DNA from: Kumtagia ephedrae
Lineage (GTDB): Bacteria > Pseudomonadota > Alphaproteobacteria > Rhizobiales > Rhizobiaceae
Direction: 5' to 3'
Assembly (NCBI RefSeq): GCF_003012745.1
Contig: NZ_PXYK01000008.1
Location: 124,001-188,000 of the forward strand
Length of the DNA: 64,000 nucleotides
The notes beneath the pieces are model-generated. The model was not told where the DNA came from, did no database searches, and was given only the letters and a program-made list of their open reading frames with translations. The position numbers and the translations under genes are program-made. Positions 45,268-54,747 of this stretch are shown here, one piece after another. Within the stretch, counting starts at the first letter, position 1. Every line of letters starts with the position of its first letter.

Positions 45268-46290
45268 TCAGCCGGTCGGCGCATCCGGGCGCAGCAGGCC
45301 TTCGGTCTTCAGGTCCTCCCACAATGCCGGCGGAATCCTCGCGTCGAGCAGGGCGCGGTTGCTCTCAACCTCAGCCACCCGCTGGCCGCCGGGGATGACC
45401 GAGACGACGGAAGGGTGCGCCAGCGGGAACTTCAGCGCCGCCTCGATCAGGCGGACGCCGTGGCGCTTGCAGACGGCTTCGATTCTCGCCACGCGGTCGA
45501 GAACTTCCTGCGACGCTTCCGAGTAATTGTAATAGGCGCCCGGCTTCGCGCCCGTGGCGAGGATGCCGGAATTATAGGGGCCGCCGAGCACGATGCCGAT
45601 GCCGCGCTCCTGGCAGAGCGGCAGGAAACTCTCCAGTGCCTCCTGCTCCAGCAGCGTGTAGCGGCCGGCGAGCAGGAAGAGGTCGAAGTCGCCGCGTTCG
45701 GCCAGCGCCTGCGCCGCCTGCCATTCGTTGATGCCGGCGCCGATCGCCTTGATCACGCCCTGGTCGCGCAGCGACACCAGCGCGCCGTAGCCGGAGCGCA
45801 TCAGCTCGTCGATGCGGGCGTCGGCGGCGGCGCGGCTGCCGTGGGTGAAGACGTCCACGTCGTGGGCGAAGAGGATGTCGATGCGGTCGACGCCGAGGCG
45901 CTCCAGCGAGAACTCGACCGAGCGCATGACGCCATCATGGCTGTAGTCGTAGACCTCGCGCCGCGACGGCGTGTCGAAGAATTTTCCTATGCCGGTGCGC
46001 CGGTCCGGCGAGCAGACCTCGAGCAGGCGGCCGATCTTGGTCGACAGCACGTAGTCGTCGCGGGGCTTGCCGCGCAGGAAGCGGTTGAGGCGGGTCTCCG
46101 ACAGGCCGAGGCCGTAGAGCGGTGCCGTGTCGTAATAACGCACGCCGGTCTCCCAGGCCTTTTCCAGGATGGCATGGGCGTCGTCATCGGAAACGGCGCG
46201 GTAGAGATTGCCGAGCGGCGCCGTGCCGAAGCCGAGCTCGGTGAAATCCAGGCCGCCATTGCCGATGCGGTCGAAGTGCCGAACGTCCAT
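45268..46290 (-). CDS. Aldo/keto reductase (sugar/fucose dehydrogenase type)
   Basis: A 340-residue reductase with the full catalytic set: Asp54 and Tyr59 in YYDTAPLYG, Lys85 in STKIG, and His143 in DILFAHDVD. It resembles the D-threo-aldose or L-fucose 1-dehydrogenase branch, which oxidises aldoses to lactones with NAD(P)+. The start ATG 46288-46290 follows GGAGG. It is downstream of the two permease genes in the leftward sugar operon, and together with FucU-like and RbsK-like genes suggests a pathway for an unbranched or deoxy sugar. Confidence 0.88.
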   Translation of the reverse strand: MDVRHFDRIGNGGLDFTELGFGTAPLGNLYRAVSDDDAHAILEKAWETGVRYYDTAPLYGLGLSETRLNRFLRGKPRDDYVLSTKIGRLLEVCSPDRRTGIGKFFDTPSRREVYDYSHDGVMRSVEFSLERLGVDRIDILFAHDVDVFTHGSRAAADARIDELMRSGYGALVSLRDQGVIKAIGAGINEWQAAQALAERGDFDLFLLAGRYTLLEQEALESFLPLCQERGIGIVLGGPYNSGILATGAKPGAYYNYSEASQEVLDRVARIEAVCKRHGVRLIEAALKFPLAHPSVVSVIPGGQRVAEVESNRALLDARIPPALWEDLKTEGLLRPDAPTG

Positions 46291-46350
46291 TCCGTTTCCT
46301 CCCGATGGACCGGGACATCAGCCCGGTCCGTAGTGCATGACGATGCGACT

Positions 46351-47268
46351 CTACTTCACAGCACCCGCCGTCATGCCCTTGATAAGATAGCGTTCCAGCA
46401 GAACGCCGATGATCGCCAGCGGCGCGATCGCGGCGGTCGACAGCGCCGCCATCGACCACCAGTTGATGCCTTGCGAGCCGGTTTGGCTGGCGACCATGAC
46501 CGGGATGGTGTTGGCGTTGGTCGAGGTGAGCAGGGCGGCGAAGAAATATTCGTTCCAGCACAGCACCATCGACAGGATGAAGGCCGCCACCATGCCGGGC
46601 AAGGCGATGGGGAGCACGATCTGAAAGAAAGCGCCCCAGACCGACAGGCCGTCGACGAGGGCCGCCTCCTCCAGTTCGACCGGGATCGAGTTGAACTGGT
46701 CGCGCATGATCCAGATCACGATCGGCAGCACCATCAGCGTGTAGAGCAGGATCAGGCCGATGCGCGTGTCGAGCAGGCCGAGCCCCTTGTAGAGCGCGAG
46801 GAAGGGCAAGGCGAGCACGACGGGCGGCAGGATCAGCTGCGACAGGAAGAAGAAGGAAATGTCCTCGTTCTTCATCCAGCCGAACTTGTAGCGGAAGCGG
46901 GTGAGCCCATAGGCGGCGAGGCTGCCGATGACGATCGCCAGCGCCGAGGCGCCGACCGAGGTGATCACCGAATTGAAGAAGCGCTTGAGAAACTCGTCGC
47001 GCACGGTGGAGGTGCCGCCGATGGTGTCGGGCGACAGGCCGAGCGAACGCCAGCCGCGCCAGTCCGGCGTGAAGTCGACCCATGGGATCAGATGGCCCTG
47101 GGTGACGTTGGGCGCGGTCTTGAACGAGGTGGTGATGGTCCAGTAGATCGGGAACAGGCAGATGAAGGCCCAGAAGATCAGCGCCCCGTAGATGAAGACG
47201 CGGCTGGTGAGGAAGGCCGCCGGCGAGCGGACTTCCGAAGGGGCGTGTTCGATGGCTTCGGCAGTCAT
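46351..47268 (-). CDS. Sugar ABC transporter permease, MalG-type
   Basis: A 305-residue permease with six helices and the cytosolic EAA loop ELEEAALVDGLSVWGAFFQI near residues 207-226, with the coupling Gly/Pro downstream. It pairs with the upstream permease to form the pore. Start ATG 47266-47268 has GAGGTGG upstream. It is separated from the upstream permease gene by 172 bp carrying a perfect 37-bp-arm inverted repeat. Confidence 0.93.
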   Translation of the reverse strand: MTAEAIEHAPSEVRSPAAFLTSRVFIYGALIFWAFICLFPIYWTITTSFKTAPNVTQGHLIPWVDFTPDWRGWRSLGLSPDTIGGTSTVRDEFLKRFFNSVITSVGASALAIVIGSLAAYGLTRFRYKFGWMKNEDISFFFLSQLILPPVVLALPFLALYKGLGLLDTRIGLILLYTLMVLPIVIWIMRDQFNSIPVELEEAALVDGLSVWGAFFQIVLPIALPGMVAAFILSMVLCWNEYFFAALLTSTNANTIPVMVASQTGSQGINWWSMAALSTAAIAPLAIIGVLLERYLIKGMTAGAVK

Positions 47269-47297
47269 GCGGCCACCTCGAATCTGGTGTGCAGAGC

Positions 47298-47420
47298 ACC
47301 CCCACCCCTAACCCCTCCCCACAAGGGGGAGGGGGATACTGCGACCGTTGCGCCAACAGTGATGATGATAGCGCCGCGTTGTTCCCCTCCCCCTTGTGGG
47401 GAGGGGTTAGGGGTGGGGGT
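47298..47420. repeat. Intergenic inverted repeat with perfect 37-bp arms
   Basis: The arms at 47298-47334 and 47384-47420 are exact reverse complements over 37 bp, around a 49-bp spacer. The arm includes the CCCCTAACCCCTCCCC core of this family, seen imperfectly at 21059-21199. It sits between two permease genes of one operon and would form a very stable hairpin in the transcript. Confidence 0.95.
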
Positions 47421-47440
47421 ACGGTTCATCTCCATCGCCA

Positions 47441-48568
47441 TCACGTCACATTCCGCACGAAGCGGCTCGCGAGCTTCAGCAGCAGCGTGACGAACACGAT
47501 GATGATGATCAGATAGACCATGGCGAGCATGGTGCCGTAGCCTACGTTCGACCGGTCGCGGTACTCGCGGAAGATGAAGCTGGTCACCGTGTCGGTCGCC
47601 CCGCCCGGACCGCCGGAGGTGACGGTGATGACGATGTCGGCGAGCTTCAGCTTGAAGATGATGCGCAGGATGAGCGCGGTCACCGACACCGGCAGCATCA
47701 GCGGGAAGGTGACGCCCCAGAAAGTCTGCCAGGCGGAGGCGCCGTCGACCTTGGCGGCTTCCAGCACGTCGCGCGGCATCGCCTGCAGGCCGGCGAGCAG
47801 CATGATCATCAGGAAGGGGATGAAGGTCCAGGCGTCGAGCAGCATGATAGAGATCTTCGCCGACCACGGGCTGGCAAAGAAGGCCGGGTTTTCCCAGCCG
47901 AGTTTTCTGGCCAGCGTGGCGGCCGGGCCGAAGCGGTATTCCATCAGCGACTTGCCGATCATCCACGACACCGCCACCGGCGACAGCATCAGCGGCAGCA
48001 GGAAGACGACGCGGAAGAATTTTCGCGCGCGGATCTGGGCGTTGAGCAGCAGCGCCAGGCCGAAGGCGATGACGTATTCGACGAACACAGCCAGCACGTA
48101 GAAGACCATGTTGAGCAGCGCGTTGCTGTAGAACGGGTCGCGCAGCATCTGCCAGAAATTGGCGAGGCCGTTGAATTTCGGCGTGCCGCTGAGATTCCAG
48201 TCGAGCGTGGCGATGTAGAAGCCGAACAGGGTGGGGAACACCACCATGGCGATGGTGAAGAGCAGCGCCGGCAGCAGGAACAGCGCGCGATACCCTTCCT
48301 CGCCGCGCGTCAGCACCTGGCCGACGCCGAGCGCCACGCCCCACAGGATGTAGGCATAGAGCAGCGGCCGCCAGGTCGAAAAGCCGAAGCCGATGGCGCC
48401 GGCGGCATGAAAAATCTGGATGAGTGCGACAATGGCAAGGCCCGCCGTGGCGAGCGCCATGAGGGCGCGGCCGAGGTTTTTGCGACCCGGCGCGATGGTA
48501 TCGAGCGAGGCGCCGAGCGACGTGTTCTCAGCGATTGCCGTGGCTTGTTCGGACACGCGGGGTTCCAC
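47441..48568 (-). CDS. Sugar ABC transporter permease, MalF-type
   Basis: A 375-residue permease with an N-terminal extension containing two additional helices (about 33-54 and 62-85) before the six core helices; the EAA loop is DVLEAAKVDGASAWQTFWGV near residues 268-287. The first codon is GTG 48566-48568; a second in-frame GTG at 48554-48556 is preceded by a GGAA and could be the real start. It lies downstream of the binding-protein gene after a hairpin terminator and is coupled with the MalG-type permease. Confidence 0.9.
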   Translation of the reverse strand: MEPRVSEQATAIAENTSLGASLDTIAPGRKNLGRALMALATAGLAIVALIQIFHAAGAIGFGFSTWRPLLYAYILWGVALGVGQVLTRGEEGYRALFLLPALLFTIAMVVFPTLFGFYIATLDWNLSGTPKFNGLANFWQMLRDPFYSNALLNMVFYVLAVFVEYVIAFGLALLLNAQIRARKFFRVVFLLPLMLSPVAVSWMIGKSLMEYRFGPAATLARKLGWENPAFFASPWSAKISIMLLDAWTFIPFLMIMLLAGLQAMPRDVLEAAKVDGASAWQTFWGVTFPLMLPVSVTALILRIIFKLKLADIVITVTSGGPGGATDTVTSFIFREYRDRSNVGYGTMLAMVYLIIIIVFVTLLLKLASRFVRNVT

Positions 48569-48606
48569 AAGATGGGTGACAGGAAGCCTATCCCGGCTTG
48601 CCGGTC

Positions 48607-48635
48607 AAAAAAAGCCCGGCGGCAACGCCGCCGGG
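48607..48635 (-). terminator. Rho-independent terminator between binding protein and permease genes
   Basis: Reading the minus strand, a perfect 9-bp stem (CCCGGCGGC at 48627-48635 pairing with GCCGCCGGG at 48615-48623, 3-nt loop) is followed after one base by seven T residues (48607-48613). It lies between the binding-protein stop and the permease start, so it should terminate most transcripts and give binding protein in excess over permeases. Confidence 0.9.
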
Positions 48636-48659
48636 ATGATGTCCAAGCGTTTCGCCGGG

Positions 48660-50306
48660 CTACATGCCGAGCGAGGCCTTGTAGAGCTTGATTTGGTTCT
48701 CGCGGCCGATCTGGTCGGTGATCTTCTCCCACGCGGCGGCGATGGCGTCGGCCGTCTCCTGAGCGGAGGCATACTGGCCGTTGACGCCCTTCACCAACTC
48801 GTCCTCGGCGATCGAGTAGTACTGGAAGATGCCGGGGATGCGCGGTTCGATGGCGGCATTCGGGTGATTGTAGCTGTCGAGGTTCGAGCCCAGATAATCC
48901 TCGACGAAGGCGCGGTCGTAGCCCGCCGCTTCCCACTCCTCATACTGGAAGTGCGAGTTGCGGTAGGGCTGGAAGCCCGACGGGTAGGCCGAGGTCCACA
49001 GCGACAGGTCCTTGCCGCCAAGGTGCGCGGCGGCCGACCAGGCGGCCTTGCGCTTCTTCTCGTCGGACGAGACGCGGCTCGTCACATAGACGCCCCAGCC
49101 GAGATAGGCCATGTTAGGAGCGAAATTCTCCTTCTCCTCCCAGGCGCTGGTCTTGGCGTTGTAGACGCGCTTGGCGCCGGGATTGATCGAGAAGCCGACC
49201 ACGTCGCCGACCACGGAGGTGTCCGAGGTGCGGGCATTGGAGCCGACGTCGCCCCACCAGCAGAGCGCAGCACCGGTGCCGCCGAGGAACTGCGAGAACG
49301 CGGTGGCGTTCGGGTCGGCATTGAGCTGATCCGGCGGATAGGCATTGGCCTTGACGAGGTCGAGCACGTCCTGGATCGCCTGAACCCAGGCCGGATTGTT
49401 GATGCGCGGCTTCATGGTGTCGGGGTCGAACAGCCACGCCGCGTCGTCCGGATGCTTGGCGTAGGCGCTGGCGCGGTCCCCGAGGAAATAGAAGCCGAAG
49501 CCGCCCCACTGGTATTTCAGCGGGTCGAGGAAGCCGAAGGCCGGCGTTCCGGTGATCGGGTCGTTCTTGCCGGCAAGGGCGGCGGCGAGCGCCGGGAAAT
49601 CCTCCCAGTGCGTCGGCACATCGGCCATGCCGCTGATCGAGCCGTCGCCGAAATAGTCCTTGCGATAGGCGAAGGTGTGGCAGTCGCCGTCGATCGTGAT
49701 ACGGTAGGTCTTGCCGTCCCAGGTGCCGACCGGCGCCTTCAGATAGTTGACGAGGTCGTCGGCCTCGATCTGGGTAGCGACCCAGTCGGGCATCTCGTCG
49801 AGCAGGCCGCGGCCGGCCGTGTCGCCCTCGAAGGGCGCGCCCATCTCGATGATGTCGAAGTCGACCGTGCCGGTGGCGATCGACTGCTGCAGGCGGGCGT
49901 TGTAGTCGGCCTGGGCGAGGTCGATCCAGTTGATCTTGGCGCCGGTATAGGCCTCCCACGGCTTGAGGAAGCCGCGGAACAGGAAGTTGTGGAGGTTCTG
50001 GTTGTTGAGCCCCATGAAGGTGAGCTCGACGCCGGCGAACTCGCCTTCCTTGACGTTGGCCTTGGTGGCGCCGAGGCAGAGCTCGCCGACCTTCTGCCAG
50101 TCGGCGTCGGTGGGCGAGCCCTTGCCGACGCCCGGAATCTTCAGGATCTCGGCGCGCACATTGTCCTGCGCGGACGCCCCCCCGGCCAGCGCGCCGAGGC
50201 CCGCCGACGAGGCGGCGGCGACCGCCGCCATGCTCGCGGCGCCCTTCAGCACGTCGCGGCGGGTCGCCCCCATGCGGACGAGATGGTTATAGAGACTTAC
50301 CTTCAT
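48660..50306 (-). CDS. Sugar ABC transporter substrate-binding protein, Tat-exported
   Basis: A 548-residue extracellular binding protein of the cluster of large family 1 sugar-binding proteins. The N-terminus has a twin-arginine signal (ATRRDVLKGAASMAAVAAAS, residues 14-33; cleavage near GGASA). The mature chain is much longer than MalE-type proteins and rich in aromatic residues (WGGFGFYFLG, YLGWGVYVTS). It starts at ATG 50304-50306 with GGAGGAG. First gene of the leftward operon, followed by a terminator-like hairpin before the permeases. The ligand is unknown; a mono- or oligosaccharide is likely. Confidence 0.9.
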   Translation of the reverse strand: MKVSLYNHLVRMGATRRDVLKGAASMAAVAAASSAGLGALAGGASAQDNVRAEILKIPGVGKGSPTDADWQKVGELCLGATKANVKEGEFAGVELTFMGLNNQNLHNFLFRGFLKPWEAYTGAKINWIDLAQADYNARLQQSIATGTVDFDIIEMGAPFEGDTAGRGLLDEMPDWVATQIEADDLVNYLKAPVGTWDGKTYRITIDGDCHTFAYRKDYFGDGSISGMADVPTHWEDFPALAAALAGKNDPITGTPAFGFLDPLKYQWGGFGFYFLGDRASAYAKHPDDAAWLFDPDTMKPRINNPAWVQAIQDVLDLVKANAYPPDQLNADPNATAFSQFLGGTGAALCWWGDVGSNARTSDTSVVGDVVGFSINPGAKRVYNAKTSAWEEKENFAPNMAYLGWGVYVTSRVSSDEKKRKAAWSAAAHLGGKDLSLWTSAYPSGFQPYRNSHFQYEEWEAAGYDRAFVEDYLGSNLDSYNHPNAAIEPRIPGIFQYYSIAEDELVKGVNGQYASAQETADAIAAAWEKITDQIGRENQIKLYKASLGM

Positions 50307-50560
50307 GTCGTTCTCCTCCCGGACATGTTTGGAATTTTTGCTACGGCCAGTGGTCTGTCGCGGGTGCGCCTGTCGTTCCCCTTATCTCGCGCTGACGAGC
50401 GAGCTTTTCCCTCGGCCGTTCATTGGTGCATGACTATTTCATGCGCGCAAGGGGCGCGCAACTGGTCTGGCGGGCATTGTCATTGGCCGATTGCTGATGG
50501 ACGCCTGGCCATTTCGGCGGTAATATCAAGAGGTATCACCAAGCGCTAACGGCAATTCCA

Positions 50561-50833
50561 ATGGCGACATCGATCAAGATCGACGACGACCTCAAGGCTC
50601 GCGTTCAACAGTTGGCCGGGCAAAGGCAGAGGTCGCCGCACTGGGTCATGCGCGAGGCCATCCGGCAATATGTGGAGCGCGAGGAAGCCCGGGAAAGTTT
50701 CAAGAAGGAAGCCCTCTCCTCTTGGACGGAATATCAGGAGACGGGTCGCCATCTCACCGGAGAAGAGGTGCGCGGTTGGCTCCGGACCTGGGGCGGTGAC
50801 GACGAGCAGGCAGTGCCCGATTGCCACGAGTGA
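50561..50833 (+). CDS. Ribbon-helix-helix antitoxin (CopG/ParD-like)
   Basis: A 90-residue protein with a CopG-type ribbon (TSIKIDDDLKARVQQL) and two helices (SPHWVMREAIRQYVEREEA). It is the antitoxin and autoregulator of the following RelE/ParE-type toxin, whose frame begins 12 bp before its stop. The charged C-terminal half is the toxin-binding part. It is separate in function from the sugar genes that surround it. Confidence 0.9.
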   Translation: MATSIKIDDDLKARVQQLAGQRQRSPHWVMREAIRQYVEREEARESFKKEALSSWTEYQETGRHLTGEEVRGWLRTWGGDDEQAVPDCHE

Positions 50834-51114
50834 TCGTCACCGAGGCGGCGGCCCTCGGGCTGGAGCGGTACCGCCGCATTCTGACCGGCAAGAATCCGCA
50901 TGCTGCGAAACGCGCCGCCCAGGCGATCGAGCGGCAGTTTCTGCTGCTGGAAATGACGCCGGACATGGGCCGTCCATTCGCCGATGCCCCTGAACTGCGC
51001 GAAATTCTGATCAGCTTCGGCGATTCCGGGTATGTGGCCTTGTACCGCCATGAACCGTCCGACGATGCCGTGTACGTGCTGGCGTTCAGGCATCAGAAGG
51101 AAGCGGGGTACTGA
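50821..51114 (+). CDS. RelE/ParE family toxin
   Basis: A 97-residue toxin of the RelE/ParE superfamily, recognised by PRVIVTEAAALGLERYRRIL, the mid-protein GRPFADAPELREILISF and the terminal YVLAFRHQKEAGY. The start is TTG 50821 or GTG 50830; the TTG gives the standard N-terminus, the GTG overlaps the antitoxin stop. ParE acts on gyrase and RelE on ribosome-bound mRNA; which applies cannot be said. The pair interrupts a sugar-transport locus. Confidence 0.9.
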   Translation: MPRVIVTEAAALGLERYRRILTGKNPHAAKRAAQAIERQFLLLEMTPDMGRPFADAPELREILISFGDSGYVALYRHEPSDDAVYVLAFRHQKEAGY

Positions 51115-51248
51115 TCCAGGGCGGAAAGGAGGCGCGTTCCTCCTCGTGAGCTTTGCGCGAGCAGGATGGCCAAAACCTCCGCTGTGGACTCCCGCCCGCC
51201 GGCCCGTTAGCTTCGCCGCAAAATGGCCGAGCGGCCGATGGGGGGACG

Positions 51249-52298
<1,050 letters not shown>

Positions 52299-52351
52299 CC
52301 GGGACAGCCCTTCATGCGGACGTCGCCGCGATCTATTCGGGAGAAGATTCG

Positions 52352-52804
52352 ATGCTCAAGGGAATAAACCCGCTGCTCAACGCCGACGTGCTCCAGGCGC
52401 TGCGGGCGATGGGCCATGGCGACGACCTGATCATCGCCGACAGCAATTTCCCGTCCGATTCGGTGGCGCGACAGACGCGGCTTGGCAGGCTGCTGAGGAT
52501 CGACGCGCCGGCGCCCGCGGTGGCCAAGGCCGTGCTGTCGCTTTATCCGCTCGATACCTTCGTCGACGACGCGGCGGCGCGCATGGAGGTGGTCGGCAGC
52601 CCCGACGAGGTGCCGCTGGTGCAGCGCGAGGTGCAGGCCGCGATCGACGCGGCCGAGGGCAAGCCCTGGCCGATGATCGCCGTCGAGCGCTATGCCTTCT
52701 ACGAACGTTCCAAGCGGGCCTATTGCGTCATCCAGACGGGGGAACGGCGCTTCTACGGCTGCTTCGCCTTCCGCAAGGGCGTGATCCCGCCGGACGCGGC
52801 CTGA
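52352..52804 (+). CDS. RbsD/FucU family sugar mutarotase
   Basis: A 150-residue FucU-type mutarotase that interconverts alpha and beta anomers. Visible segments: LLNADVLQALRAMGHGDDLIIAD near residues 8-30 with the catalytic His22, and PWPMIAVERYAFYERSKRA near 104. FucU acts on L-fucose or related hexoses, whereas RbsD acts on ribose; the length and sequence favour FucU. It precedes ribokinase by 4 bp, so the pair works on the same sugar. Confidence 0.9.
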   Translation: MLKGINPLLNADVLQALRAMGHGDDLIIADSNFPSDSVARQTRLGRLLRIDAPAPAVAKAVLSLYPLDTFVDDAAARMEVVGSPDEVPLVQREVQAAIDAAEGKPWPMIAVERYAFYERSKRAYCVIQTGERRFYGCFAFRKGVIPPDAA

Positions 52805-52808
52805 CGCC

Positions 52809-53732
52809 ATGGCGAAGCCGATCGTCATCCTCGGCGTGTTCGTCGCCGACACCGCCTATAGGGCGCAGCGCCAGCCGCGCATCGGCGAAACCCTTCTGGG
52901 CAACGGCTTCAAGCTCGGCCCGGGCGGAAAAGGCTCGAACCAGGCGGTGGCCGCCGGACGCCTCGGCGCGGATGTGAGCTTCGTCACCAGGCTCGGTTGC
53001 GATCCCTTCGCCGAGATGGCGCTGGCGACCTGGAAGGAAGCGGGGGTGAAGCCCGCGGTGATCGAGACGCCGGAGAGCTATACCGGCGCCGCCTACATCT
53101 TCATCGAGGAGGGAACGGGCAACAACGCCATCATCGTCTCGCCGGGTGCTGCCATGCTGATCTCGCCCGCCGACATCGACCGGCATGCCGGGCTGATCCG
53201 CTCGGCCGGCGTCTTCGTCACCCAGCTCGAGCAACCGGTCGACGCGGCGATCCGGGCGCTGGAGATCGCCCGCGGGGCAGGCGTCACGACGATCCTCAAT
53301 CCAGCGCCGGCGGCGAGCCTGCCGGAGCGCATCTTCGCGCTCTGCGACTACGTCACCCCCAACGAGACCGAGACGGAGGAAATGACCGGCATCAAGGTCG
53401 AGTCGGTCGAGGACGCCCGCCGGGCCGCCGAGGCCTTTCTCGCAAAGGGTGCCGGAGCGGCGCTGATCACCTTGGGCGAGCGCGGCGCGCTGCTGCATGA
53501 CGGCCGGCGCTCCGAGCTGGTGTCGGCGGTGACTGCCGGTCCGGTGGTGGAAACCACGGGGGCAGGGGATGCCTTCAACGGCGGCTTCGCCGTCGGCCTG
53601 TCGCGCGGGCTCGACCCGCTGGACGCGGTACGCTTCGCCTGCGCGGTGGCCGGCATCTCGGTGACCCGTCCGGGCACGGCGCCGTCCATGCCGTCGCTTG
53701 CCGAGGTCGAGGCGTTGCTGGCGCGCTTCTAG
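52809..53732 (+). CDS. rbsK: Ribokinase (PfkB family)
   Basis: A 307-residue PfkB sugar kinase. The N-terminal glycine-rich signature GPGGKGSNQAVAAGRLGADV (near residues 37-56) and the C-terminal TGAGDAFNGGFA (near 252-263) with catalytic Asp are visible. It phosphorylates ribose or a related sugar at the C5/C6 hydroxyl. Position after the mutarotase gene and the sugar ATPase suggests a kinase of the imported sugar; the true substrate may differ from ribose. Its end overlaps the convergent SDR gene by 4 bp. Confidence 0.9.
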   Translation: MAKPIVILGVFVADTAYRAQRQPRIGETLLGNGFKLGPGGKGSNQAVAAGRLGADVSFVTRLGCDPFAEMALATWKEAGVKPAVIETPESYTGAAYIFIEEGTGNNAIIVSPGAAMLISPADIDRHAGLIRSAGVFVTQLEQPVDAAIRALEIARGAGVTTILNPAPAASLPERIFALCDYVTPNETETEEMTGIKVESVEDARRAAEAFLAKGAGAALITLGERGALLHDGRRSELVSAVTAGPVVETTGAGDAFNGGFAVGLSRGLDPLDAVRFACAVAGISVTRPGTAPSMPSLAEVEALLARF

Positions 53733-54541
53733 GCGCGCCGTCCGGCCGCGCGGCCCGCAGCCGCGATCCGGCGGTCGAAGAACGGCCGCAGGAAGGGCAT
53801 GGCGACCGAGCCGAACATGCCGAGCATCTTCATCTGCACACCGGGATAGATGGCGAAGCGGCCTCGGTCGAGGCCGGCGAGCGCTGCCCGGGCCACGGCC
53901 TCGGCGCTCCACAGGCCGCCTGCGCCGATCGCCGCCTGCGCCTCGGCCGGGCGCAGCGGCCGCTCGGCGGCAAGCTGCGGCGTCTCGGTATCCGGCGGAA
54001 AGCAGATCGAGACGGTGATGCCGAGCGGCCTGGCCTCCGCCCTCAGCGCCTCGGCGAAGCCGGCGACCGCGTATTTCGACGCGCAATAGGCGGTGTAGCC
54101 GAAAATGCCGATCAGCCCGGCGCCGGAGCCGAGCATCAGGATTTTTCCCTGCCGCCGCGCCTTCATGCCCGGATAGACGGCGCGCACGGCGTTGACCGTG
54201 CCGAAGAAATTGGTGCGGATCTGGTTTTCGAAGGCCTCAGGCGCCTGTTCATCGAAGCGACCCGGCAAAACGATGCCGGCCGAACTAACGAGCGTCGCGC
54301 AGGGGCCGAGCACGGCCTCGCATTTCGCGATTGCGCGTACGATCTCGCGGGTTTCCCCCGCGTCGGCGGCTTCGGCATGGAACCGGCCCTTGCCGAATCG
54401 CGTCTCGAGATCGCGCAGCCGCTCGTCCAGGCGGGATTGCGAGCGGCCGATCAGCGACACGCTATCGCCGCGCGCCGCGCTCGCCTCGGCGAGAGCCGCG
54501 CCGATGCCGCTCGATCCCCCGGTGATGATCACATGCGCCAT
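53729..54541 (-). CDS. rkpH: Short-chain dehydrogenase, RkpH-like
   Basis: A 270-residue SDR with the NAD(P) motif TGGSSGIG near residues 7-14, the catalytic Ser in GSGAGLIG and the YCASK motif near residue 155. A hydrophobic C-terminal stretch (MLGMFGSVAMPFLRPFF) may anchor it to the membrane. Its place next to rkpI, rkpJ, rkpG and rkpA points to RkpH of the rhizobial rkp polysaccharide locus, reducing a keto-lipid intermediate; the symbol is based on this context. Convergent with rbsK, overlap of 4 bp. Confidence 0.8.
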   Translation of the reverse strand: MAHVIITGGSSGIGAALAEASAARGDSVSLIGRSQSRLDERLRDLETRFGKGRFHAEAADAGETREIVRAIAKCEAVLGPCATLVSSAGIVLPGRFDEQAPEAFENQIRTNFFGTVNAVRAVYPGMKARRQGKILMLGSGAGLIGIFGYTAYCASKYAVAGFAEALRAEARPLGITVSICFPPDTETPQLAAERPLRPAEAQAAIGAGGLWSAEAVARAALAGLDRGRFAIYPGVQMKMLGMFGSVAMPFLRPFFDRRIAAAGRAAGRRA

Positions 54542-54747
54542 GCTGCCCTCGACCGTGCGTTCTTACCATCCTGCCGTGAGGTCAACAAACCGAACGCGCT
54601 TGCGCACGGATATTGGATCACGTCACCTTGATTTGCCGTGAAAAAATTGCGAACACCCATGCGCCGACGGCAATACCAGAGGGGGTTGAGCCGTTCTGAC
54701 AGGCATCAGACCTCGCTGTCCTGCGGGGGTCCTCGACGGGGAACGGC

